Assembly: GCA_041481485.1 (NCBI GenBank)
Contig: JBGPBY010000305.1
Coordinates: forward strand, 1 to 8,766
From: JBGPBY01 sp041481485
Lineage (GTDB): Bacteria; Acidobacteriota; Terriglobia; 20CM-2-55-15
Reading direction: 5' to 3'
DNA: 8,766 nt
Notes under the pieces: model-generated
Seen by the model: the letters and a program-made list of their open reading frames with translations, nothing else
Database searches by the model: none
What the model was told of the DNA's origin: nothing
Translations under genes and position numbers: made by a program
Shown here: in pieces, positions 1 through 5,800 of the stretch
How the letters are laid out: each line of letters begins with the position of its first letter
Numbering within the stretch: position 1 is the first letter of the stretch

Positions 1-43
1 AATGACAAACGACAATTGAGAATTGACCATTGACCATTTCTTC
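1..43. repeat. Extragenic AT-rich repeat, copy 1 (cut by window edge)
   Basis: This stretch is built from short overlapping units of the type TGACAATTG, TTGACCATTGACCATT, and ends in CATTTCTTC. The same vocabulary and the same CATTTCTTC ending recur at 2613-2657, just after the response regulator gene, where a complementary arm follows. Here the window edge hides anything to the left, so it is not known whether this copy also has two arms. It lies directly upstream of the histidine kinase promoter region. It is non-coding as far as can be seen. Its relation to the second copy is seen by eye, not by alignment. Confidence 0.6.
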
Positions 44-65
44 ACACCTTCTGCGTTTACAAGTT

Positions 66-98
66 TTTACAGGATGCGATATACCGTGCTCCTATAAT
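66..98 (+). promoter_or_regulatory. Candidate sigma-70 promoter of the kinase-regulator operon
   Basis: A perfect TATAAT sits at 93-98. The best -35-like match is TTTACA at 66-71, but the 21-nt spacer is long, so the -35 is doubtful. A transcript starting about 7 nt after the -10 would begin near 105, leaving only about 10 nt before the ATG at 115. There is no convincing ribosome binding site there (only AAGG at 101-104), so the message may be nearly leaderless. Prediction only. Confidence 0.45.
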
Positions 99-114
99 TC
101 AAGGCAGCGGTCAC

Positions 115-1914
115 ATGATTTCACGGGTTTCCATTGCGTTGCTGGTGATTGCGCTTCTGGCATTGGCGGGAGTGCAATACCACTGGATAGGCCAGATCAG
201 TGTTGCGGAGCGCGAACGGCTTGAAATCAGTGTTCGGGAATCCTCCAGCCGATTTGCGACGGATTTCTCCGGAGAGATTCGATCGCTGATTAACAACCTC
301 GATATTCGAGGAAATCGCGAGCCCGACGCGAACCAGATTGCCTCACGCTATCGAAACTGGGCCGAGAACTCCGCATATCCCGGCTTGCTGAAAGCGCTCT
401 ACCTTGTACGGCCAATGCCGGGCGAATCCAGTCTTTTCCAGGTTGACCTCCAGGAGGAAACGCTCGCTCGCGTGGAGTGGCCCGCGAATTTGTCGGCATT
501 GCGGCCGTTTTTTCGTCGAGAGCCAATCTTTCCGGAGCGCCGGGGAGCCAACACCAATCGTCTGTTTCCTTCACTGGAGTCGACTTCCGCTGTTGTGATT
601 CAACTGAACGGACGTCCGCCGGGTCCACAGCGCGGTCCCGGCGACGGCCGTCGTGACGGACCGTTTTCCGGAAGGGGAGGGTTCCCACCGCCGCCGGACG
701 AACGGGGGGAATCGTGGGTTATTGCGGAACTGGACGAATCGGTAATCACGAAGCAGATATTCCCTTCTCTGGTGAGAAGCGATTTTCCAATGAGTGGAGA
801 TGAGGACTATCGCATTGCGGTGGTACCGCGAATGGAAGCGAGCCTGCCCGTTTTCAGTACTGGAAAACTGTGGACCGCCGAGGATCTGGCATCGCCGGAT
901 CATTCTGTTGATCTGAGTTTGATCGCCGCGCCACAAGGCCCTCCTCGTGGCGGAGAACGCGGTGGCAATCCTGGTGGACCGCCGGGCCCGGGCTTTAATC
1001 AGGGGCCGGGACCTCGGGGCGGTGGCCCGGTCCAGGCCTTTTCTGTAGGCAGAGGGCTGCGCCTGCTCGTGAAACACGAATCCGGTTCACTCGAGAAAGC
1101 CGTTGCCAATCTTCGTTTTCGCAACCTCGCCATAAGTTTTGGCATCCTTGTGGTGCTGGGACTCGGCGCGGGTATGGTCATCATCTCGGGGCAGCGCGCG
1201 AGAAATCTCGGTAAGCTGCAAATGGAATTTGCCGCGGGTGTTTCTCACGAACTGCGTACTCCGCTTGCGGTGATTCAGTCCGCTGCGCACAATCTGCGGT
1301 CTGGTATTGTCACGGATCGAGAAGGCGTTGAAGAGTACGCGGAGATTGTTCAGAAAGAGGCACGGCGGCTGTCGGGAATGGTCGAACAGGTGTTGACCTA
1401 TGCGGAAACTCAGTCCGCTCGAAAGCGCTATGACCTCTTGCCAACCGACCTTAATGCGGTCGTTGACCGCGTTTTGCAGAACCTGGCGATTCCCATGGGA
1501 GATGCAAATGCCACGGTTGAAAACCGAATCGATCCGAGTTTGCCTTCTGCAATGGCAGACGAAGCAGCAATGACGCAGTGCCTTCAGAATATTCTGAACA
1601 ATGCGCTGAAATACGGAGTGTCCGACGGTGGTGTACAAATTGAAATCGAAAGCGATATCGATCAGACCGGCGGCAGAGTCATGATCCGAATCATCGATCA
1701 CGGAACGGGAGTGCCACAAGCAGACGAACGTCATCTCTTCGATGCGTTTCACCGGGGATCGAACGCCGCGACAAACACGCCGGGAAACGGACTCGGCCTG
1801 CATTTGGTTCGCAAGATCATGGAGTCGCAAAAGGGAACGGTGGATTACAATCGGAGGCCCGGTGGCGGAGCGTGTTTCACACTGGCCGTGCCGGTAGCGA
1901 TGAAAGCGTTATGA
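115..1914 (+). CDS. Membrane sensor histidine kinase with Gly/Pro/Arg-rich extracytoplasmic inserts
   Basis: This 599-residue protein senses a signal outside the membrane and should autophosphorylate on a histidine, then pass the phosphate to the regulator encoded next. A membrane segment spans about residues 5-22, a large extracytoplasmic region about 23-337, and a second membrane segment about 338-358. No HAMP domain is evident: only about 20 residues separate the second helix from the HisKA motif SHELRTPL, with the phospho-acceptor His378. The HATPase domain shows the N box (QNILNNALKYG, 491-501), G1 (DHGTG, 528-532), an F box near 543-550 and G2 (GNGLGL, 557-562), so the kinase looks intact. 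The sensor region has no domain I recognise. It contains two low-complexity stretches rich in Gly, Pro and Arg, at 167-199 and 273-305. The stop codon overlaps the ATG of the regulator (ATGA). The ATG at 115 was chosen because it immediately precedes the first membrane helix and follows a TATAAT. The signal is unknown. Confidence 0.93.
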   Translation: MISRVSIALLVIALLALAGVQYHWIGQISVAERERLEISVRESSSRFATDFSGEIRSLINNLDIRGNREPDANQIASRYRNWAENSAYPGLLKALYLVRPMPGESSLFQVDLQEETLARVEWPANLSALRPFFRREPIFPERRGANTNRLFPSLESTSAVVIQLNGRPPGPQRGPGDGRRDGPFSGRGGFPPPPDERGESWVIAELDESVITKQIFPSLVRSDFPMSGDEDYRIAVVPRMEASLPVFSTGKLWTAEDLASPDHSVDLSLIAAPQGPPRGGERGGNPGGPPGPGFNQGPGPRGGGPVQAFSVGRGLRLLVKHESGSLEKAVANLRFRNLAISFGILVVLGLGAGMVIISGQRARNLGKLQMEFAAGVSHELRTPLAVIQSAAHNLRSGIVTDREGVEEYAEIVQKEARRLSGMVEQVLTYAETQSARKRYDLLPTDLNAVVDRVLQNLAIPMGDANATVENRIDPSLPSAMADEAAMTQCLQNILNNALKYGVSDGGVQIEIESDIDQTGGRVMIRIIDHGTGVPQADERHLFDAFHRGSNAATNTPGNGLGLHLVRKIMESQKGTVDYNRRPGGGACFTLAVPVAMKAL

Positions 1915-2600
1915 TTCGCCGCCGGATTCTGCTTGTCGAAGATGAACCGGGGCTGCGCCGCACGTTGACCGACATGCTGAAGGCCGATGGATACTCCGTA
2001 GATAGCTCGGCCGATGGGCTGCAGGCTCAGGAACTGGCGATGCGTGAGCCCTTCGATCTCATCGTTTTGGATGTGATGCTCCCATCACGCAGCGGTTTCG
2101 ACGTCTGCCGTCATTTACGCAAGAACAATATCCAGACGCCCATTCTGATGCTGACGGCGCGAAGCGAAATCGGCAACAAGGTTCAGGGCTTTAAGGCCGG
2201 GGCCGACGACTACCTGACCAAGCCATTCGAGGCTGCCGAATTGCAGGTGCGCGTTCAGGCTTTGCTCCGCCGCGCGTCGGCCGACGGAAGAAAGAAAATG
2301 AAGACCGCGGAATTCGGCAAGGTGAAGGTGGATTTCGCGAAGTCGAGAATGATGAAAGATGGTAAAGACGTTGCGATTTCCGAGCGCGAGTGCCGGTTGC
2401 TTCAGCATTTGATGGAGTCGCGGGGTGAAGTCGTATCGCGGGACGAGCTTCTCGAAAATGTGTGGGGATACAGCGCCGCATCGATGACGCGGACTGTCGA
2501 CGTTCACATCGCCTGGCTGAGGCAGAAGGTGGAAGACGACCCGTCGGACCCGCATTTCATTCTGACGGTGCACGGCCAGGGATACCGGTTCAGCGGGTGA
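1911..2600 (+). CDS. OmpR/PhoB-family response regulator
   Basis: This 229-residue DNA-binding regulator is the expected partner of the kinase encoded just before it. The N-terminal receiver domain has the acidic pocket (E10, D11), the phospho-acceptor Asp54 in LIVLDVMLP, the switch Thr82 (LTARSE) and Lys104 in LTKPF, so all key phosphorylation residues are present. The C-terminal half, from about residue 130, is a winged helix of the OmpR type: the recognition region carries SRDELLENVWGY and TRTVDVHIAWLRQK, and it ends in GQGYRFSG. The start at 1911 is preferred over an in-frame ATG at 1872, which lies deep inside the kinase gene. The 1911 start gives a normal receiver N-terminus (MIRRRILLVEDE) and a 4-nt ATGA overlap typical of translational coupling. 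The ribosome binding site is weak, in keeping with coupling. Target genes cannot be inferred; autoregulation is common in this family. Confidence 0.95.
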   Translation: MIRRRILLVEDEPGLRRTLTDMLKADGYSVDSSADGLQAQELAMREPFDLIVLDVMLPSRSGFDVCRHLRKNNIQTPILMLTARSEIGNKVQGFKAGADDYLTKPFEAAELQVRVQALLRRASADGRKKMKTAEFGKVKVDFAKSRMMKDGKDVAISERECRLLQHLMESRGEVVSRDELLENVWGYSAASMTRTVDVHIAWLRQKVEDDPSDPHFILTVHGQGYRFSG

Positions 2601-2612
2601 GGGGTTCCCCGC

Positions 2613-2690
2613 AAAATGACAATTGAACAGTGAACATTGGACAGTGAACATTTCTTCGGGAAAATGTTGAATGTTCAATTGTCATTTGTC
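2613..2690. repeat. Long inverted repeat, copy 2 of the AT-rich extragenic family
   Basis: Bases 2614-2629 (AAATGACAATTGAACA) are perfectly complementary to 2672-2687 (TGTTCAATTGTCATTT), giving a 16-bp stem. Inside it, AACATTT (2647-2653) pairs with AAATGTT (2662-2668), giving a second small stem. The left half also holds a 12-bp direct repeat, ACAGTGAACATT, at 2627-2638 and 2641-2652. The element begins 13 nt after the regulator stop codon and ends just before a GC-rich terminator-like hairpin. It shares its unit sequence and its CATTTCTTC segment with the start of the window, so the two copies flank the kinase-regulator operon. It could serve as a bidirectional transcript-end structure or be a non-autonomous mobile element; nothing in the window decides between these. 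Confidence 0.75.
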
Positions 2691-2700
2691 ATTTTTGGAT

Positions 2701-2722
2701 GCGCCTTCGGCGCGGCATTTTT
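2701..2722 (+). terminator. Possible intrinsic terminator of the kinase-regulator operon
   Basis: GCGCC (2701-2705) pairs with GGCGC (2709-2713) around a TTC loop, and a run of five T (2718-2722) follows after GGCA. The stem is short and the T run is four bases away from it, so this is a modest candidate. Its position downstream of the plus-strand operon fits. The large inverted repeat just upstream may contribute. Confidence 0.45.
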
Positions 2723-2726
2723 AATA

Positions 2727-2925
2727 AATGATTGCGCGAGGCGCCGCTACCGATGACAAGTGGAAATCTAAGCTCAAAATCCAAATGAGCCGCGTAGCGG
2801 CGACAGATCAAGAAAATCGCTGGATCTGTCGTGCCTTACGGCACTCTGTTCTTCGTGGATTGATATCCCACCGGCTGACGCTGGTGGCTAAGGAACTGCC
2901 GCCGCTACACGGCTGGGAACACGAA
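2727..2925. repeat. Interspersed repeat made of several short GC-rich hairpins
   Basis: At least four compact hairpins follow one another. GCCGC/GCGGC (2789-2793 with 2797-2801) has a 3-nt loop. GTGCC/GGCAC (2831-2835 with 2840-2844) has a 4-nt loop. CCACCGGC/GCTGGTGG (2868-2875 with 2880-2887) is an 8-bp stem with one G-T pair and a TGAC loop. GCCG/CGGC (2901-2904 with 2910-2913) has a 5-nt loop. An open frame crosses the region and enters the permease gene on the opposite strand, but its product looks like translated repeat rather than a protein. From memory, similar strings are scattered between genes in Acidobacteriota and Planctomycetes genomes; I could not check this. The element lies in the tail-to-tail space between the regulator and permease genes, so it may fold in the 3' end of either transcript. 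Confidence 0.6.
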
Positions 2926-2931
2926 TGCACC

Positions 2932-3987
2932 TCACCGCACCTGCACCTGATAGTTCGCATACACCTCCTGCGCAATTACTTTGATACTTGCCGCGACAGG
3001 AATCGCGATAAGCAAACCCAGCACGCCGAAGACTTCGCCGCCAATGACCAATGCGAGGACCACAGTCAGCGGATGAAGATCCACATTGTGAGACAACACC
3101 GCAGGAGCGATGACGAGATTATCGATGAGATGCGTAACCGCAATCACACCATATAGGGCCCAAATCGAAGTAGCCGGAAGACCCTCCGTTCCGAAGTAAA
3201 GAACAGTGCCAAAAATCCCGCCGAAAATCGGCCCGACATACGGAATGAAATTCAAAATGCCGCTGACGGTGGAGATCAACACCATATTCGGCTGAGGTAT
3301 CCGAAACAATGCCTGCGTGATAACCATCAGCGCCAATTGCACCAGGCCGGAGAGAACACATTCAATCAATCTGCCGCGAAGATATCCTCCGATCTGCTGA
3401 TCGATCCGATAGAACATGCTGACTGTCATTTCAAAATAAGTATTCGGAACCATGTTCAGCATTTTGCGCCGCAGGGAGCGGCCGTCTCGAACCAGGAAGA
3501 ACGCGATCAGCGGAATCAGCAGAATGTCGACCGTAAAAGTTGCGGCGAGGCCTGGCAACTCGGTCGCGATTCGTCCCGCAAAATCGAAGAGCCGTGTTTT
3601 GACACTGCCGCCCAGATCGACGTTTGCAAGGATCCTCAAATGGCTGTCTTTCCATTTTTCGAATCTTTCCAGATCATTACTGATTCTGTCGGGCACCCTC
3701 TTGTTCAAACCATTTGCCGCCTCAGGAGCGAGCGGTCCAGGCAGCAGTATCGATGCCACGAGCAAGGCCGTCAGGCATATACCGAGAACCACGAGAAAGG
3801 CATTGCCCCGTCGCATACCGCGCCGCTGCAGGGCCACAACTCCCGGATCGAGAAGGTATGCAAGAAACATGGCGCCGACAACAGGAATGATCAGTACCTG
3901 GACGGTCAGGATCAGCAGGACAATGACGGCAACGGCAGCCGCAATGCCAATGATGCGGCCTGGAATTTCGCCGAATATCCGTTTCAC
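2932..3987 (-). CDS. AI-2E family (PF01594-type) membrane permease
   Basis: This 351-residue polytopic inner-membrane protein has the length and layout of the AI-2E / YdiK / PerM-like family. Members have been linked to export of autoinducer-2 or other small molecules and to Na+/H+ antiport; the substrate cannot be told here. Hydrophobic segments lie at about residues 11-45, 61-83, 150-165, 211-232, 234-275, 279-290 and 315-345. A charged soluble stretch at about 85-150 sits between the early and late helices, as is usual in the family. Family signatures are visible: IPYVGPIFGG (248-257), HLIDN (286-290), and the C-terminal IPVAASIK (329-336). The start is GTG at 3985-3987, preceded by GAGG (plus-strand 3994-3997) six bases upstream. 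This start overlaps the stop of the cNMP-binding gene as GTGA, so the two are probably co-transcribed and translationally coupled. Confident family assignment, unknown cargo. Confidence 0.9.
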   Translation of the reverse strand: MKRIFGEIPGRIIGIAAAVAVIVLLILTVQVLIIPVVGAMFLAYLLDPGVVALQRRGMRRGNAFLVVLGICLTALLVASILLPGPLAPEAANGLNKRVPDRISNDLERFEKWKDSHLRILANVDLGGSVKTRLFDFAGRIATELPGLAATFTVDILLIPLIAFFLVRDGRSLRRKMLNMVPNTYFEMTVSMFYRIDQQIGGYLRGRLIECVLSGLVQLALMVITQALFRIPQPNMVLISTVSGILNFIPYVGPIFGGIFGTVLYFGTEGLPATSIWALYGVIAVTHLIDNLVIAPAVLSHNVDLHPLTVVLALVIGGEVFGVLGLLIAIPVAASIKVIAQEVYANYQVQVR

Positions 3988-4499
3988 TGGGAACCTCGGA
4001 TGTCCCAGATTTCGCGAAGCTGTTCGCTCGTGTATCGCAGGCGTTCCGCCAGAGTTCTTGCCAGTCCAAGGCTGATCTTGGCGCCGATGCGAGGGTGAAG
4101 GTTGAGGATTTCAATCAGATCCGGGTGGAAAAAGCCGATCAACTCGCAGGGTTCCTGAGCGATGGCAGTTGCCGATCGCGCAGAATCGCCAAGCAGTGCC
4201 ATTTCTCCGAAGAAGTCACCTTTTTCAAGCTCAGCGAGGATAATCGGACTGCCGGACTTGTGATTCAGAAGAACATTCACCCGTCCGTTTTGAATGACAT
4301 ACATCCCGGCACCGGGTTCAGTCTCAACAAAAATCGTTTCGTCCGATCGATAGTTGCGCATGTGCACGACCTTTTCAAGGACGCGCAATTCCATGGGAGT
4401 CAGTTCGCTGAATACCGGGATGTGGTGCAAAATATCTGCGAGCGATTCTTTTTTTCGTTTCGATCTAAAGATATTGCTCCACAGACCGTCAGATTTCAC
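3984..4499 (-). CDS. Stand-alone cyclic-nucleotide-binding domain protein (no DNA-binding domain)
   Basis: This 171-residue cytoplasmic protein is a CRP-like cyclic-nucleotide-binding beta-roll with no helix-turn-helix. It has a basic N-terminus (SKRKK, 13-17), a lead helix (IPVFSELTP, 27-35), the beta-roll from about 45 to 125, and a closing helical part to 171. The phosphate-binding cassette reads GEMALLGDSARSAT (98-111) and keeps Glu99 and Arg108, the residues that contact ribose and phosphate in CAP-type proteins, so ligand binding is plausible. With no output domain, it more likely acts by protein contact than on DNA. It precedes the permease gene with a 4-nt overlap, which points to that permease as partner or target (inference). 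The start is GTG at 4497-4499. The upstream ribosome binding site is weak, and the nearest internal Met codons would cut into the domain. The gene diverges from the oxidoreductase gene across only 34 bp. Confidence 0.88.
   Translation of the reverse strand: MKSDGLWSNIFRSKRKKESLADILHHIPVFSELTPMELRVLEKVVHMRNYRSDETIFVETEPGAGMYVIQNGRVNVLLNHKSGSPIILAELEKGDFFGEMALLGDSARSATAIAQEPCELIGFFHPDLIEILNLHPRIGAKISLGLARTLAERLRYTSEQLREIWDIRGSQ
3994..3997 (-). promoter_or_regulatory. Ribosome binding site of the permease gene
   Basis: On the minus strand this reads GAGG and lies six bases before the GTG start of the permease, inside the end of the cNMP-binding gene. It supports the GTG as the true start and gives the permease its own initiation signal besides coupling. 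Confidence 0.6.
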
Positions 4500-4533
4500 G
4501 TTCTTAAAAATGTACCGTATGGGAGGTCACCAG
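4500..4533. promoter_or_regulatory. Compact divergent intergenic region
   Basis: Only 34 bp separate the GTG of the minus-strand cNMP-binding gene from the TTG of the plus-strand oxidoreductase gene. It contains the GGAGGT of the latter. Promoters for both genes must overlap each other or lie within the opposite gene; I see no good -35/-10 pair in the gap itself. Confidence 0.5.
4522..4527 (+). promoter_or_regulatory. Strong ribosome binding site deciding a TTG start
   Basis: GGAGGT lies six bases before the TTG at 4534. In-frame ATG codons at 4510 and 4519 lie before or against this site, so it could not serve them. The product from the TTG begins MKAIRIHAHGGPEVL, the usual N-terminus of this enzyme family. 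Together these make 4534 the start. Confidence 0.85.
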
Positions 4534-5508
4534 TTGAAGGCAATTCGCATTCATGCACATGGCGGTCCTGAAGTTTTGCAGTACGAAGACGTTTCCATAC
4601 CGGAACCGGGAACCGGAGAAGCACTCGTTGAAATTCATTACGCTGGATTGAACTTCGTCGACACCTATGTCCGCAGCGGTCTGTATAAACCACCTTCGAT
4701 TCCATTCACTCCTGGAGCCGAAGGTTCCGGTATCGTTTCAAAGGTCGGACCGGGTGTCGCAAACGTCCGGGTTGGTGACCGCGTTGCCTATGCCACATCG
4801 CTCGGCTCTTACGCGGAGTTCGCAGTTGTGCCCGCATGGAAACTGGCGCCGCTGCCGGCCGCCGTCGATTATCAGTCTGGTGCGGCGATCATGCTGCAGG
4901 GGATGACGGCACATTATCTGACTCATAGTACGTTTCCGTTGAAACCGGGTAACACAGCGCTGATCCATGCCGGGGCCGGTGGCGTTGGACTCTTGCTGAT
5001 TCAGATTGCACGCAAGCTGGGAGCTTCGGTGATTGCCACTACCGGTACCTCTGAAAAGGCGGAATTGGCACGTGGTGCCGGCGCCAACGAGACCATTCTT
5101 TATTCTCAACAGGACTTCGAAGTGGAGGTTCGGCGAATTACCGATGGCGAGGGTGTCGATGTTGTCTATGACGCGGTTGGCGCCGCAACCTGGGAAAAGA
5201 GCCTCAATTGCCTTCGGCCGAGGGGTTATCTGGTTCTGTATGGCAACGCCAGTGGTCCGGTACCGCCCTTCGATCCCCTGATTTTGATGAAGTCGTCGTT
5301 GTTTGTAACCCGGCCGACTTTGGTGCACTATGCCGGGAGCCATGGGGAAATCGAGCGGCGCACGACGGATCTTTTTAGCTGGTTGGAAACAGGAGAACTT
5401 AGATTGAAGTGCGACTTAGTTTTTCCATTGGCGCAGGCAGCTCGCGCACAGATTGAACTGGAAGCCCGCCGCACCACCGGCAAAGTCTTGCTTCAAGTAC
5501 GATCCTGA
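4534..5508 (+). CDS. NADPH:quinone oxidoreductase-type MDR enzyme
   Basis: This 324-residue cytoplasmic enzyme belongs to the zinc-free quinone oxidoreductase branch (QOR / zeta-crystallin type) of the medium-chain dehydrogenase/reductase family, which typically reduces quinones or other activated alkenes with NADPH. The length matches the family. The N-terminal GroES-like domain shows HYAGLNFVDTYVRSGLY, the family's substrate/cofactor-side signature, then PGAEGSGIV and VGDRVAY. The Rossmann nucleotide-binding motif AGAGGVG is at 146-152. The cysteines that hold catalytic and structural zinc in alcohol dehydrogenases are not evident. The C-terminal end, with RRTTGKVLL, is typical. The true substrate is unknown. 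The TTG start is supported by a GGAGGT. It is divergent from the cNMP-binding gene and convergent with the small cysteine protein, so it probably forms its own transcription unit. No clear terminator is seen in the 13 bp that follow. Confidence 0.92.
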   Translation: MKAIRIHAHGGPEVLQYEDVSIPEPGTGEALVEIHYAGLNFVDTYVRSGLYKPPSIPFTPGAEGSGIVSKVGPGVANVRVGDRVAYATSLGSYAEFAVVPAWKLAPLPAAVDYQSGAAIMLQGMTAHYLTHSTFPLKPGNTALIHAGAGGVGLLLIQIARKLGASVIATTGTSEKAELARGAGANETILYSQQDFEVEVRRITDGEGVDVVYDAVGAATWEKSLNCLRPRGYLVLYGNASGPVPPFDPLILMKSSLFVTRPTLVHYAGSHGEIERRTTDLFSWLETGELRLKCDLVFPLAQAARAQIELEARRTTGKVLLQVRS

Positions 5509-5521
5509 GTCTCTGGAGGCG

Positions 5522-5752
5522 TCAGTTCAGTGCCTGGCTGTGCACGAATCCCATCCGCGTATAGCAGTCGACGCAGGTATCCACAGAGATCGTTCCGTCT
5601 GGAAGTTCAATCAGTTGCAAGTCGCGATCCGTGTTGGCAGCCAGGACCATCATGATTTCGGGTCCTGTTTTATCGCCATTTCTCTGCCGGTACTCGCCGA
5701 ACGGTATGGTGCGGTGGCACATATCGCAAGTTCGAACCAGGTTTCGGATCAT
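5522..5752 (-). CDS. Small four-cysteine zinc-ribbon-like protein, function unknown
   Basis: This 76-residue cytoplasmic protein has no signal peptide or membrane segment. Two CxxC pairs, Cys9-Asp-Met-Cys12 and Cys60-Val-Asp-Cys63, are placed to bind one zinc ion as in a zinc ribbon. The first knuckle reads CDMCHRTIPFGEYR and the second VDTCVDCYTRMG; between them lies a segment with the turn LPDGTISVD. I do not recognise a named family. The regular cysteine spacing and balanced composition argue that it is a real gene and not a chance frame. It starts with ATG at 5750-5752; the upstream ribosome binding site is weak. It diverges from the large fused gene over 48 bp and ends 13 bp from the oxidoreductase stop. 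It could be a small regulatory or nucleic-acid/protein-binding factor, but nothing in the sequence shows which. Confidence 0.65.
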   Translation of the reverse strand: MIRNLVRTCDMCHRTIPFGEYRQRNGDKTGPEIMMVLAANTDRDLQLIELPDGTISVDTCVDCYTRMGFVHSQALN

Positions 5753-5783
5753 AACGCTTTAGACTCTCGCTTCCTTGAAATCG

Positions 5784-5791
5784 TGTAAAAT
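5784..5791 (+). promoter_or_regulatory. Possible -10 element of the fused SpeE-like gene
   Basis: TGTAAAAT ends nine bases before the ATG at 5801 and resembles a -10 box preceded by TG, though without the usual one-base gap. No good -35 lies at normal spacing, and there is no clear ribosome binding site. If used, the message would be leaderless or nearly so, as suggested for the kinase gene. Weak evidence. Confidence 0.3.
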
Positions 5792-5800
5792 CGCGCGGCT

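Noticed and set aside
1087..1830. 247-codon open frame on the minus strand
   Set aside because: It is antisense to the kinase catalytic core, where all HisKA/HATPase motifs lie in the plus-strand frame.
1872..1910. Upstream ATG for the response regulator
   Set aside because: It lies inside the kinase gene and adds 13 residues before the normal receiver start; the ATGA overlap at 1911 is the usual arrangement.
2593..2612. Small hairpin GCGGG/CCCGC across the regulator stop codon
   Set aside because: The stem is only 5 bp with a 10-nt loop and no T run follows, so it is not called a terminator.
2728..3156. 142-codon open frame on the plus strand
   Set aside because: Its first part translates the multi-hairpin repeat and the rest is antisense to the permease gene, which has clear family motifs.
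3337..4098. 253-codon open frame on the plus strand
   Set aside because: It is antisense to the permease and cNMP genes; the product is rich in Gln, Asn and Arg and resembles a shadow of membrane codons.
4354..4533. N-terminal extension of the oxidoreductase to an upstream ATG
   Set aside because: It would overlap the cNMP gene and add 60 residues not expected in this family; the TTG at 4534 with GGAGGT gives the normal start.
5505..5525. Possible terminator in the convergent gap after the oxidoreductase
   Set aside because: Only a CTGA/TCAG pairing is visible, and there is no T run in either direction.
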